DNA from: Papiliotrema nemorosa
Lineage: Eukaryota; Basidiomycota; Tremellomycetes; Tremellales; Rhynchogastremaceae
NCBI GenBank assembly: GCA_032158125.1
Contig: JASKOT010000024.1
Location: 62,001 to 126,000, forward strand
Length of the DNA: 64,000 nt
Direction of reading: 5' to 3'
Positions 12,601 to 24,067 of the stretch are shown one piece after another. The notes beneath the pieces are model-generated. The model saw only the letters and a program-made list of their open reading frames with translations, had not been told where the DNA came from and did not search any database. Positions within the stretch are counted from its first letter, which is position 1, and the number at the start of each line of letters is the position of its first letter. The position numbers and the translations under genes are program-made.

Positions 12601-15110
12601 CCGAAACAAACGTGGTGAAGGCCTCATCATCGAGGTCTCTCGAGCCATCAAATAATATGTTGATAGCATTCTGGATACTCTCGGCATCGAGATCGTCGAA
12701 GACTTCCGGTCGATTCTCGCCGGACGTCGATTCTGACGGTGTGCGACTTTTCATCGGTGAAGATCCAAGCTGAGGGGAAGCAAAGGTCGATTTTCGAGTC
12801 GCCGCCGAAGGACGTTTGGCACCGAGCATGAAGTTTGCATTTTGTAGCGTCTCGAGCACATCGTGCCAAGCGTCTCCGAGAGAAGAGGACAGGATTCGAG
12901 CGGTAAGGACCGTGCTTCGCAGGCAAGCCAGATTGCGTTCCGACAGGCTGGGCGGAGTGGGAGCGGCTCCAACTCCGAGTGCACCCAGACCAAGGTTGTC
13001 CACACTGATCACCGAATTGTTACGGGGCGCAGAAGGTGCGTCCATGAAGGCCTGCATGGCGGAGACAGCAGGTGGAGGTACCGCATATTTGCCGAGAGTA
13101 CTGAGAAAGGCGTTCCTGGGAGTATCGAGACCGAGAAGACCACACGCCACCGTGAAATCCTGCAGCGCGCTGAGAACTTCGGCAAAAAGACCGTCGGATA
13201 GGTTTGTGCCTATACCATATGACAATGCCGCCAGGAGGGCTGGCCAAGCAGACTCTGCCATTCCTCGGACCTCGATCTGGGGCTCATTAGACTGCCCAGC
13301 AGCGACATAGATGCTCTCGGCGACAGCATCGAGCGATTGCAACGCTAGTAGGTAAATATAGGTCTCTGGAACCATCGGAGCCTCGGCTTTATCATGTTGC
13401 TCGATCCTGAACTTCAGCGATCTAAACGTGACACGCATGAAGACTCACAGTCTCAGCTTCATTCCTGAGTGGTTACCGAGACCGCCAGTTCCTGTGCCAA
13501 TCATGGAATTTACCGTGGTGAGACCCGCGCTGGCAGCCGAGGTGACCATCCCGATACCCATGTCCAAGTAGCCACCGTGCGCATTGTGGCCTTCTATGCC
13601 GCCAACTCCTATGCCGTTCATCTGAGTGCCCATCCCGAGAAGGACCGGTTTCTCATTCAAGAGGCGTCCCAGAGCAGACACCAGCTTTGAGAATAGCTTT
13701 GGTCCGCCAGGCTGGTCGAAATGTCTCCAGAGATTCTGGAGTTGAGAGCCGTCCCCACAAATCCTACATATCAGCCACACTGAGCTCTCCAAAAGGATCT
13801 AACGATACGACTCACCCTCGGAAGATCTCCAGAGCCAGGACACGCAACCAAGCGGGACCTCCTTCTTTCTTCGCTTCTTCGACCTCGCTTTCGCCAGTGC
13901 CGATTTTGATCAAGGTCGCAAGGTATCCAGAGACTTGCTCTGGTAGCTGTTCCGCGAAAGATCGGATGAGCAGGAATTGCAACCGACAAACTCGAAGCGC
14001 AACGGGGAAGGAGGGCTTGTCGTGGAGAATTTTGATGAGAAGAGGATCTAAGGAATGTTGAAGCAGGAAGATCAACTCGGGACGCTGCACGATCTCAGTA
14101 TCGTTCACGAAATGACGGATTCAAGGGACAGACCTTCTTGACGGCTTCTTCGTAACCGCTCAGCACACTTTCCACGAGTTCCAAGCCGAATGTCCTCGAT
14201 AAAGAGCTCAACTTGAGCAGTTTTGGCTTCTCCTCCTTCCCACTTCCCCACAGAGAGAATCCTGCAGTATGGCCGGCGGTCAAAATGCAGAGGTCGGAGA
14301 AGAGATTGTAAGCGTCCATCCCCGACGCAGTGACAACTGTCTCGGTAGGAGGATCTGTCGGTAATATCAATGGCACCGAGGGGTCTGTTCGATCGGAAGA
14401 GATCCGGTCGAAGATGACCATGACGGCTTGTCGCAGAGTAGCGGCGGCAGTCGACGATACGACGGAGACGCGTGAGTCTTGGAGCTTGAAGCATAGTAAT
14501 AAGGCCTGCTCATGAGCGGAGACCAGCGATTCAGAAACGGCTGGCCTACATCGCCGAGTATTACGTCGTGAATGTTCGAGTTGTGTGTGAGGATAGAGAG
14601 CAGCGTTTGCAGAAGTTTCAGTTGGATGTCAACAGCTTGGCCGGCGACCGAATGCAATGTGGTGAGTACGCTCGGAAGGGAAGCCTGAGTGTTAGCAAAT
14701 GTCGCAGCACCCGATAGCTGGAAACATACCGTAGGGACCCCTTGAAGCGCGACCAATCTTTGCAGAGCAGATATACTGATTCCTACCGTCTTGCCGACCT
14801 TCGTCTTGCAGCCCAGAATGATAGGTGCAAGGAGTCTATCTGCATTTTCTGCGCGGGATCAGACATATAGATTCAGTGGTAGGGACATACGTGACAGGAC
14901 ATCTTTTGACAAGGCGCCGCCCTTGAGTAGATCCAGAGCATGCTCACCGGCCTCTCTATCAGTACAAAACTCGTCTCTTTCCTCGCCTTACCTCTCTGAC
15001 TTCCGGGTTCCGTCGCTTAGTTTCAACGACAAGCGACTGAAGTTCGGATACTAGAATGGTATGGTCCTGATAGGTCAGAGATCGTCCGGTGCAAGGTGTA
15101 GACGCACCAT
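9647..15110 (-). CDS. MON2: Mon2 endosome-to-Golgi trafficking scaffold
   Basis: Large peripheral protein of the late Golgi/endosome, related in its N-terminal DCB-HUS region to big Arf-GEFs but without a Sec7 domain; partner of Dopey and flippase complexes. The product is about 1,600-1,650 residues. The N terminus reads MDHTILVSELQSLVVETKRR, followed by KVGKTVGISISALQRLV, LKLLQTLLSILTHNSNIHD, AYNLFSDLC and RTFGLELVESVLSGYE, closely paralleling Mon2. A long 879-codon open exon (10799-13438) holds the armadillo-like middle. The last exon ends ...IIGMEMGIKA. The only ATG that keeps this frame is at 15108-15110, immediately followed by an intron, so the first coding exon is the start codon alone. 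Confidence 0.9.
15108..15110 (-). other. MON2: MON2 first coding exon consisting of ATG only
   Basis: On the minus strand ATG is followed at once by GTGCGT, a 41-nt intron with CTGAC-type branch sequence, and a CAG acceptor. The next codons give DHTILVSELQSLV. No other in-frame ATG exists upstream in the same open frame. Confidence 0.75.
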
Positions 15111-15442
15111 CGGACAGAGCAGATGCGCTGAAGACTATATGATATTCATGTGAAGAATATGCAAGCCGAGGACGGCGCAACAATGCTTTGAGAAGTGAGT
15201 GATATATGGATGCGAAGTCAAAGGATCAACCTTCATGAGATTGCAAGTGGTACTTCCACCTAGACGCGGCGGGCGCGTGGAGCCGCGATTCTCTATCATA
15301 CTATCGACATTCGAACCTGCTGCTGGTCCAGACTTGAGGCCACAGAGCTGACAGGTAGGTGGGAGAGTAGTATGATACATGGATGCGACATGATGCATAC
15401 ATACTAGTCGGAAGATGAGACACCCCCAACATGGGTTCGATA
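15111..15442. other. Intergenic between ERG27 3' end and MON2 start
   Basis: Holds the MON2 promoter and leader. Short ORFs here are neither conserved-looking nor spliceable into a recognised protein. Confidence 0.5.
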
Positions 15443-16952
15443 CTATTCCAGACCCTCTTTCCTCTTCCATTCGGTCCTGACAGCCTCGCAGGCTCTAACC
15501 ATACCTTCACCGATGGCTAAGCTGTCTTCCCACTTGTCAATCTCTCCGTAGTCCACTGTTGTCTTCCCCCATCGACTCGAATGAACCTTGAACTTCTGCG
15601 CAGGAACCTTATCGGCCGGCTCAACATACTGCTCATCGATCAACGCCGCATACAGCATCGGGAGGGCTCCCTCAGTCGGGTAGACCGGATGCACAGTCGA
15701 GCCCAACAATCGTCCCTGATCAATCAATCGCAGTCCCATGACGTGCAATACTACTCACGAAGTAGAATGTCAACCAATAGAAGAATTTCATAACGCTCGC
15801 ATAGAGGGCCCAAGTCCCAAAACCGCCGTCAAAGATACTGGTGCAGACGCAACCAGGATCAACCGTGAAGATCCGAACGGATCTCCCCTGCGCCGATTGC
15901 GCCTCTTCAGCCAATTGCAGATCGAGTTGAGCCATAACCATATCCCCGCAGTATTTGCTGGCTTTGTAAGACGAAGTGGTATAGTCTGCACCATACGACA
16001 ATAGCTGATAGTCGTCCAAAATGTCGGGTTTTATCTGGTCAAATGTGGCCGTTCCCGAGCTGGTATAGACTGCTCGTGGAGGGAAAGGAAGCGTGTCGGG
16101 AGACTTTGTCAAAAGCGGTGAAAGCTCTTTGACCTTGATTGTAAGTATCTCTCTACCAAGTGGGGCTGTGGCATACCAGGACATAGGGCGCAAGTACATT
16201 GACTCCCCATACCATCCCCCTGCTACCGTCCGGACTCATAGCCCGCGGGATCTCCTTCTGGAATTTTGGCATGGAAATGGCGGTAATCAGACCCTCGGTC
16301 AACATTTGCCAAATGAACCGCGGCACGCTGAGGCCACTGTATGCGCCCAGTCCTGCGTTCAGATACATGGTCGTGATGTGAGGGTATCTAGAGCATGAGC
16401 TTGTCCATCGTGTCTGGCAGTGCACTTACTTGTTTTTGACCCTTTCGCAGAACGCCAGAACCCCATTCGAGTATCCAAGAGCGTCCATATCTATGGTTTC
16501 AATCTCGATTCTCAACCCCTCCTTCCAACCCTCCCGAGCCGGCAGCCCCTTTTCCTCTCGTTTCTGTAACTCTTCCTCGTGACCTTTCAGCAGAATATCT
16601 TTGGCCTCTTGAGCTCTTTTTTGCGATCGACAGGCGAGGATCAGGGTCAAAGTCGGTGGAGGGGATACCGGGATCTCTTTGGTAGCTTTGGGAGGGAGTT
16701 CGAAGAGGTCCCTTTGGTGAGGCGGAAGAGCTGATCGGAGAGGGGTAGAAGCTGGAAGAGGAGTGCCAGGCGGTAAAGACAGGTTGGACAGGAGCTGCTG
16801 GCAGATACCTAGCCCGAAGCCACTGGTTCATAAGCCGGATATCATCTACTTCAACATCACTCGACCCACCTATTGGCACCCGTCACGACGACGATCATTC
16901 GATTTTCGTCTGACGGTGGACCTCCCGCGACGGACCTCCTTGTCGAGACCAT
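15443..16952 (-). CDS. ERG27: 3-keto-steroid reductase of ergosterol synthesis (Erg27)
   Basis: NADPH-dependent reductase acting with Erg25 and Erg26 in C-4 demethylation of sterols at the ER. Exon 1 gives ENRMIVVVTGAN, continued across an intron as SGFGLGICQQLLSNL, the TGxxxGxG nucleotide site. Then come TLILACRSQKRAQEAKDILL, MYLNAGLGAYSGL (the NAG motif), SSGTATFDQIKPDILDDYQ and the catalytic SSYKASKYCGDM (YxxxK). VDPGCVCTSIFDGGFG follows. The length, about 430-450 residues, includes a Pro-rich insert between the nucleotide site and ACRSQKR, usual for this enzyme. The start is the first ATG (16952), 293 bp from the divergent LSM3 start. Confidence 0.9.
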
Positions 16953-17245
16953 CTTGACCGGTGAGCAGGATTTGTCGAGGCCCTGTTGTTTCGATCAGTC
17001 CTGATCACAGACGATGGGTTCTCAACGAGAGAGCGATAGAAGAATGCATAGAATAGGTTGATTGATACCCCTTTGAAGGGTGCGTGTGTGTTTTGACCTT
17101 TTTGAGCCTTTGATCGTTCGATTCCAGGTACGGGCCCACACAGTGTTTTTTTATTTTTGATCCCGCTCCCCCTCTCTTGCTCTTCTTCCCCCTCACCTCA
17201 CCTTGCGTTTGATAACCTCTAGACACACCATTCACACTCATAGCC

Positions 17246-17727
17246 ATGGACGACATTGCAAACGCATCCATATCAGAGCCATTGGACCTAGTCAAGCTGG
17301 CATTGGGAGAGTGAGTCGAATGGTATCGATCTATACACGAGCGCAACTTATATTCCCAGGCGTGTCTTCGTTAAACTTCGAGGTGATCGAACATTAGCAG
17401 GCGTCCTGCATGTGAGTATCAATCACAGTATCTGCTACTGCCTTTTGCATCAAGACCATCTTTGATATCCTTAGGCATACGATGCTCACATGAACCTGGT
17501 CCTGTCCCAAGTGGAAGAGTCGATACATCATGTAGACGTGACAGAGGATGGACAGGCTTTGCCAACCAGAGTGAGCATCAGCATCATCCGCCATTCAGAG
17601 GCATCTCTGACAATTCAGATAGAGAAGAGGAGTGTGGAAATGCTGTTTGTCCGGGGAGATGGAGTCATCCTGGTGAGTAGGGCGGATCATACAGAGCTGA
17701 CGGCAGATATCGCCCGCTCAACAATGA
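17246..17727 (+). CDS. LSM3: U6 snRNA-associated Sm-like protein Lsm3
   Basis: Subunit of the Lsm2-8 ring (nuclear, binds the U6 3' end in splicing) and the Lsm1-7 ring (cytoplasmic mRNA decay). Five exons give about 96 residues. Sm motif 1 is [25 protein letters not shown], joined over two introns; Sm motif 2 is [14 protein letters not shown]. The last exon is tiny and ends ISPAQQ-stop. The start [20 protein letters not shown] matches the short family N terminus. It is convergent with the FRAY-type kinase gene, 209 bp apart. Confidence 0.93.
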
Positions 17728-17936
17728 GATCTGTAACGTCCTTTAACGAGCAAACAAAACCTCACGATGAGGCATGCAACTTTGTATCACCATCCTCCAC
17801 TCGTCTCGGGTCGTGCAGGATCCATCTATCAATCAATTCGTCCCGCTTTACCTGTGTACAACGCTTCAAAGGCAACATGGCTACAGGGGTTTCTACGGCA
17901 TCCCAGATCTTCGAGCTTGCTTCATGCTTCACTCGG

Positions 17937-20288
17937 TCATTGCTCAGACTTTCTCTTCAGTATACCCGCCCAACGACCAGGCTTCTTCATTCCTTGATCT
18001 TGCTTTTTTCCGCGTGATCCCTTGAACCAGCCCTTCTTGCTCTCGAGGTCATTCATCCCCTTGGACGAAACAGGACTGACGGTCCGTGTCGCTGATCTAG
18101 TACGCGTGGCCTGGGCTGAAGAGGTTTCCGTTGATCTAGTCGGAGTCATCGGTTCGCCGGGCATCTGTGTCGAACCGCTCGAGATCGCGCTGCCATCGCG
18201 TGACATGGACGGCGCCTTAGGGCTCGTGGCTTCGATCAGGTGGTCTATTGGTTTGGGTTCGGCTGTCATGATCTTCAGCCCACTCAGCTCCGGCATCTGC
18301 TTCAGCCCCAACATCTCCATCTCGGGAATCCTGCTGGGACTACCCGCTGACGCTTCCATTAGCGGGCTCATGGTCAAGCCCTCCTCCATACTAGGGAGAC
18401 GCCTTGCAATGCGTGAATCATTACCGCTATCCCTCTCGTCCCGAGCACCGTCGAACGATACGCTATGATGTCGCCGTATCGACGCTGTCCGCCTGCGACC
18501 GGTCTCGCTTGCGCTGCGACGCCAATCTGACCCTTGTCTTTCCCCTGCTGTATTCTCCGCCCAAACCCGTAATGAAACTCGAGGCGAAGGTGGTTGTGAA
18601 GGGAGGCGTGACGAGCTACGGGATCGGGAAGTGTCGTACGAGAAGGGGTCGACCAGCTGTGACAAGATCGAAGGCGACCGGACCGGGAGAAATGAAGATG
18701 ACCGAGCCGGTGTGGAAGGCATAGTTGGGGAGGTATTGAAGTCCCATGACGAGGCTCGCGATATCATGGACATGACTGAAGGCGTCCGTCCTGTCTGTCA
18801 TTCTGACAATCGAAGGTTTCCATCGCATCGCACTCACGCAGCTCTTGTCGCGCCTCTATCGGGGGTACATCATCGAGTAGTGCGGGAGCAAGGAAGCTTT
18901 TCCCCCTTGATCCTTTTAGCCAATGATCTTCCAGTAGCTTCGTCGCTGATGGTCTTTTTCGTAAGCGATTGTTTGTTCGTGCATCATCGACTTACCTCTC
19001 GCCTGGAACCTTGATAAGACAAAGATCGACAAAGTCCTTCATCGCCCTGCTGAAGTGCCCAGAACCCCTGTCAAGCGTCGGAGAAGGTGCTGTCATTATT
19101 GACGTGAAGATCTGGTTCTGCTTTGCATTGGCACCGGGAGCCATACCATGCGCCAGCTCTAGTATGGTGATTCCCAGACTCCAAATATCGGCTTTGCTAT
19201 CGTAGCCCCCGCCGGAGATTACTTCAGGTGCCATCCAGTTTGGCTAACCTTGAGCGCAGTTTCGGTGCCGAATAAAGGTGCTCACTGTTCCCACAAAGCT
19301 TGCCCTCCTCTTAAGCTCCTCGAGCTTCAATGAGGGATCGAACGAATCCACCTTCTGCGGAAACTTCATACTGCCGAATCGCAACTGGTCTGCGCCGGGT
19401 AGCCTTTTCTCCATGGATTGACCGGGGGTGTTGATGTCCCCTCCTACACCAAAGTCCGCCAACAATATTGTTCCATCCACTTCGACTAGCAGGTTGCCAG
19501 CTTTCAGATCCCTCTTTCAGGTCAGATCTCGAATGTATCAGCTGTGCCCATTGCTCACGTGAATGAAGCCTCTATCGTGCAGGTATACCAATCCCTCCAA
19601 GACCTGCTTCACGACAGCCTTGATCTCCTCCTCCTGCAGCCTGCCGCGAGTTTCGGTACTCTCCGGCTCGTGTCGCAGAAGAGACTTGAATCTAGGAAGA
19701 TGTGGACTAGGCTTCGGTGAGGTAGCAAGACGGGATCGCCAGTCCAGTATCCCCGCCAGCGATCCACCGGGTATGAGAGGTGTGACGATCGCTATGCGTT
19801 GATGGTCCGGAGGAAGGGTGAATGTAGCCAGGACTCTGTGGGATCAGCATTGGACCATGGAGGGGAACCGACGAAGAGATGATACCTTAGAACATTTGGG
19901 TGCCGAGATAAAGACAGAAGACGAGCTTCCTTGAAGAGTTGATCGACGTTGGGGTGGTGACTAGACACCTTGATTGCGCATTCTTTCTCGACTCCGCGCT
20001 TGTGTGAACGGAGGTCCTGCTTGTCAATATCACAGAATTGGTCTTGCCTCGGCTGTTGGAGAGACCGGCGCTGGATCTGTGGGAGGAGTAGGGAGTGACG
20101 GTCGATACAGAGCCGCATAAACAGTCGATGAAGCTCCGAAGCCTAGGGGGGTCAGCTATCCGCTCGGCATCCCATTCACCTATCGGTGGACCCAGCTCAT
20201 AGTCTGCAAAATTAGAGGAGAAGGAATTCCAATACTCATTCTCCATCATCCCGTGTACAGCATTGTGAGGAGTCGCAGTCGTGTCCAT
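17937..20288 (-). CDS. STE20-family protein kinase, FRAY/OSR1-like
   Basis: Serine/threonine kinase of about 650 residues. The N terminus [13 protein letters not shown] leads to [22 protein letters not shown] (glycine loop split by an intron), ECAIKVSS (catalytic Lys), [10 protein letters not shown] joined across the intron at about 19512-19557, [21 protein letters not shown] and [18 protein letters not shown]. The IGFGASS loop and the [12 protein letters not shown] segment are typical of the germinal-centre/FRAY group (OSR1, SPAK). After the kinase domain comes a 270-residue Ser/Arg/Pro-rich tail ending in a basic cluster ([16 protein letters not shown]). I see no clear CCT/PF2 domain. The splice between the glycine loop and the ECAIKV exon is uncertain. 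Role (ion or polarity signalling) is inferred from family only. Confidence 0.85.
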
Positions 20289-20690
20289 CCTGTTTATATG
20301 TCAAGTGAGGGAAGGCAGACTCTCGGTAGCGTTCCAGCCACGTCAAGTCTTCGCATTCGGCAAAGACGTCATGACCGGGGGTGCAGTCGTCAATCCCACA
20401 TGTAGCCGTACAGTGGAACGGATACGAGGGTGTGTATGGCAGAGAGCACCCTCGAGGTAATGGCCGAGTGAAACGGGCAAGGTGGGACGGGGGTGTGGAT
20501 GATGTTGCGTGTTTCAGATCTGCTTCGGAATGTGGCGGTTTGGACAAGACGAAAGTCCGCTTGAAGGGAAGACCATCCTGTGTTGCGCGATATATCGGGA
20601 CACATATTCTCGCAGCCCAGAACGCTTTCCACTACTGCACCTGACTTTTGTCACCTCAAACCTGGTCGTTCAACATTCACCCATCGCACA
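20289..20690. other. Intergenic: divergent promoter of the kinase and the orphan ORF
   Basis: About 400 bp between two divergent starts, with no coding signal. Marks the left edge of the gene-poor, orphan-rich stretch. Confidence 0.5.
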
Positions 20691-21332
20691 ATGGACGACG
20701 ACAAGATTACTCCTCTTACTCAAGTAGATCCGCATCTGACAGATGGCTCGGCACTGACTGCTATGAGGGGCACTCGAGGAGACGGCATCAGTTTGATGAA
20801 TCAACTCAGACACTCAGATATCACTTCCAAGGACAAGCCAGTAGACTTTGACGCTATTAACAGGAACTGGATCCGTGTGATCAAGCCAGTTATTCACAAC
20901 TCGACCTTGCGTGGAAGCAGCGACCTTGTGTCTGCGGCTGACAGCTTGCTATCATGGGCGAATACTTGTGATTGGCAAAACGGGCAGCTCAGAGATCCAG
21001 CTGTTAATTCAGAGACCTACAGTCGAGTGATGAAAACGAAGATATCCGTCAATAGCCTCAAGACAGAAATCGCATCCTTGAAGAACAGCCATGGCGTCTA
21101 CTATCTCCTCGATGAATTGGAGAATTTTCTTCACAGGTTGGAGCTCAGTTTGTTTTCTGGTAGTCGCGTGAGCGCTGACGGCTCGATCCAAATAACAATT
21201 CCCCGTTCGACGGCAACTCAGCCTGTAAATGATGCTTTCGGCTACCCCTCAAGCGAAGAATACCTCGCTGTCTATCCTGACAAAGCAAGCCTGGTGAAGC
21301 GATTCGCTAGAATGAGGCAAAGTGAGGAATGA
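20691..21332 (+). CDS. Hypothetical protein, 213 residues, no recognised family
   Basis: Single open exon starting MDDDKITPLTQVDPHLTDGS. The composition is that of a soluble, mostly helical protein: NRNWIRVIKPVIHNS, DLVSAADSLLSWANTC, SVNSLKTEIASLKN and YLLDELENFLHRLEL look amphipathic. No signal peptide, membrane segment or catalytic motif is visible. A PVDF-DAI segment near residue 50 loosely resembles PVDW-GEV near residue 25 of the Zn2Cys6 protein at 22153, but this is weak. The ORF is intron-free, unlike neighbours with known functions, and could be a young or lineage-specific gene. Confidence 0.5.
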   Translation: MDDDKITPLTQVDPHLTDGSALTAMRGTRGDGISLMNQLRHSDITSKDKPVDFDAINRNWIRVIKPVIHNSTLRGSSDLVSAADSLLSWANTCDWQNGQLRDPAVNSETYSRVMKTKISVNSLKTEIASLKNSHGVYYLLDELENFLHRLELSLFSGSRVSADGSIQITIPRSTATQPVNDAFGYPSSEEYLAVYPDKASLVKRFARMRQSEE

Positions 21333-22152
21333 GCAAAGAGCACAACTGGGCATAGTTTTTGCGTAACCGCGTTTTCGAGGTAGGAATCGTCTATCCTACA
21401 GTACCCCTTACGCGAAATTGTGTCTGGTCCGTGGGTCTATCTTGAACATACAGTACAGTACGTAGTATGGATACATGCCGTTGTTTGATGCGCATGATCC
21501 TCTCTCTCCCCGCAAGGTTTTGGACGATCGCAGAGAGGCTCCGCCGAAAGCAAACTTCCTCTCAGCCTCTAGGGAGACTTCTTGTGAGCTTCTCTACGGG
21601 CATTGACTTTGCAGCGGAGTATGAGCAGCCGCCTACACCTCTGGAAGCGTACGATTTTCTCCAGAGACGCAGGGAAATCTTCCCTTTCAATCTGAAGGAT
21701 TCTCACAACGGTCTTAGCGGCAGTGAGGCACTCGCAACGAGGAGGGCAGATAGTGTACAGAACAAAGCCATTGTCAGACTTTCTCGTGCTCCTACAGGGG
21801 AAAGGTGGAGATCTCGGCGTACGGTACCTTGAAGCATTATCTAGCGACTTCGCAAACGACTCACGGTGCACAAAGGGCCCCTCAATCGTGCCTCATCAGA
21901 GGTGCGTTGAGAGTGTTACGCTAAGATGTACCCTCTTTTGATCTACTTCTCCGGGTCCGAACGCTGTGCCTGTGAAAGTCCACATGGACAGCTCACGCGG
22001 ACAGCAGCATGTTGACTTGCCATATAAAGCTACACTAACAGTAGCTTCACGGCCTCAACACTCAAGTTTAGCTGCAGATTTCCAGCCGACCTATTTTGAT
22101 CACCAATCTGAATTCGCCCTACTTATTGAACAACGAAACCTTGACCAGCATC
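21333..22152. other. Intergenic with a doubtful 121-codon ORF
   Basis: The plus-strand ORF at 21467-21832 (MDTCRCLMRMILSLPARFW...) has no recognisable domain and is rich in Arg and Ser, as chance frames in this GC content are. I treat it as unsupported. The remainder should contain the promoter of the zinc-cluster gene starting at 22153. Confidence 0.4.
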
Positions 22153-22965
22153 ATGGCTGAGCCTGTTCCTGTCTATGAGATGTCCGAGGAGCCCACTGAC
22201 AACGGGGGTGACCCTGTGGATTGGGGGGAAGTCATCGACATGCTTGAGGAAGCTGAAGGTAATTTAGACCCCCAAGACCCAGAATTATCTCTCACGAAGA
22301 CGGTGGAAGAGGCCCAACGATGTTTGGATATTTTGAATACGTTGGTGGCGGAATTTCCGAGAGGAGACACGTACATAGACACTACAGCCAGCGCTGCCCT
22401 TACAGAGATCGGACAACCTATTCAAGTGATAGAAGATATTATTCGCAGCTGGCAGCAGGGATCTTCACGCACCAATGTGGACGATGACCGAGCTACCCTG
22501 ATCAAAGCGACGATCGAAGCTCGCGAAGTCACCGAAAAGTGGACAAATTTCTATTCCGCTCAACACTCGTCGTTCAGAAGGATGAATAGAGCTTTACAAA
22601 ATTTCAGACCGGACCAAGAGTTTGAACACCAAAGGTCGGGGCTCCTGGATGAATCGGTAAATCCAGAGAAACACCATGGAACTGCAGGCTCGAGTGTCAA
22701 GCATGGTGGCCGTGCTCGAGGATCAGGTCGAGAGTCAGGCCTTGCTTGTGTGTCTTGCCATCGGGAGAAGCTCAGATGTTCTGGGGATCCCTGTACCCAA
22801 TGCACGAAGAATAGCAGAACATGCATCCCGAGAATCCCTCAGAAGCCCGGCAGGCCTCGAGGTCGGGATTCCCACTTCAAGGGATCAACTACCACTCCCT
22901 CCGACTTGATGGACCTCTCCGGACCAAGCAAGAGTGAGACAGGGAGGAAGAAGAAAAATCGATGA
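22153..22965 (+). CDS. Zn(II)2Cys6 protein with C-terminal zinc cluster and AT-hook-like tail (1 of 3)
   Basis: Intron-free 270-codon ORF. Residues 1-150 are acidic and helical (DWGEVIDMLEEAEGN). The zinc cluster lies at about 196-222: CVSCHREKLRCSGDPCTQC followed by TKNSRTC, spacing C-X2-C-X6-C-X4-C-X2-C-X6-C. The third spacer, four residues, is shorter than the five to twelve usually seen. Immediately after is KPGRPRGR, an AT-hook-like minor-groove motif. Zn2Cys6 regulators normally carry the cluster at the N terminus and a fungal-specific middle-homology region after it; that region is absent here. Likely a DNA-binding nuclear protein; target unknown. Confidence 0.7.
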   Translation: MAEPVPVYEMSEEPTDNGGDPVDWGEVIDMLEEAEGNLDPQDPELSLTKTVEEAQRCLDILNTLVAEFPRGDTYIDTTASAALTEIGQPIQVIEDIIRSWQQGSSRTNVDDDRATLIKATIEAREVTEKWTNFYSAQHSSFRRMNRALQNFRPDQEFEHQRSGLLDESVNPEKHHGTAGSSVKHGGRARGSGRESGLACVSCHREKLRCSGDPCTQCTKNSRTCIPRIPQKPGRPRGRDSHFKGSTTTPSDLMDLSGPSKSETGRKKKNR

Positions 22966-24067
22966 GACGGTACTAAGAGGACACCAGCCATGTTTCCCTG
23001 CAAGAGGATTCTGTGTTATTGGAGGCGGCGATCACTGACAAACTGTCCTATATGAGAGATGCATCGTAGAGTAGCTGAACTCGATTCATCATACTTGATG
23101 GACTCTGAATGTGCACCCTGCTACTCCCAAGCATTACAAAGCGCCAGAGTGCTGAAGAATTGGCGGCTGGGTGCAATACATTTAGTCATGGGGCGCGTAT
23201 TCATATGCAATGATGTGTCTTGATGCGGTACGCTGGCTGATTTCTCTGATACTGTATGAACACGCGCAAATCGCTGAGACACTGTGGCGAACTTGTCATG
23301 CTAAAGTACTCGAGACCGTTGACAAGGAAGCCCAGGAGATCTGGGTAATGACCACCGCTTTATGGTATCCTTACTGATGACAGGGTCCGCTCTCCCTGTA
23401 ATCACGTTTGCTGAATCTTCCGTCTGCTCAACTCCGATGAAGCACGACAGCCCAGCAATCGAGTCAAAATGGCATTTCCATTCACGAATCGAGGTAGTGT
23501 GCTCCACCGATGACACTGGCAAAAGTGGCGAATCGCCGACAGCACCATTAGATGGTTCCAGTGACGTACAGTAAACATGCAGAACCCTGCTCGGCTCCCT
23601 CGCAACGTGATCTCCGACCCAGCAAAAGTCAACGCTGGTGGAGACATTGATGTGTCACGCTTGGACGGGCTGCGTGCGCTTGCTTCGACTTCTTCGCGAA
23701 ACCACTTGGCTTCAGACTTGTCGCGTCGTTGTGTCGCGATATGAAAGGAGCGTTTCTGGGGGATATGTCAGATAGAACGCACAACTGATACACGCAAAAG
23801 GTAGAGGTACCCCGCTCACGTCTCTTGCAAACGCGTCAAAGAATTACTCCTTGGACATACAGCCCCTAGACTTCGCTTACACTCTTGAAAGGATACTCCC
23901 AGCTGGCTTGGACTCCGCTGCAAGCGCGGAGGATATAAGCTGTGCGTCTGTCTTCCCAGAGCTCCTCTCTCACACTTCATCTAAATCGCTTTGTCCTTCC
24001 TTCCCAACCGGAAAGGATTTTGTCATAAAGCCTCAACTGATACCCTCGCTACATAATCGTCAGCTTC
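22966..24067. other. 1.1-kb gap between two zinc-cluster genes
   Basis: All frames are short and none contains a recognisable motif. GATATAAG at about 23932 could be a TATA element for the downstream gene. No RNA gene or repeat was seen. Confidence 0.5.

Noticed and set aside
18165..18190. TCGAACCGCTCGAG as a possible tRNA B box
   Set aside because: No A box or cloverleaf can be formed around it; it lies within the kinase coding sequence.
21467..21832. 121-codon plus-strand ORF
   Set aside because: Random-looking Arg/Ser-rich composition, no motif, no splice context; consistent with chance.
20700..22300. Homology between the 213-residue orphan and the zinc-cluster protein at 22153
   Set aside because: Only one short PVDF/PVDW-type match is visible by eye; not enough to claim duplication without a computed alignment.
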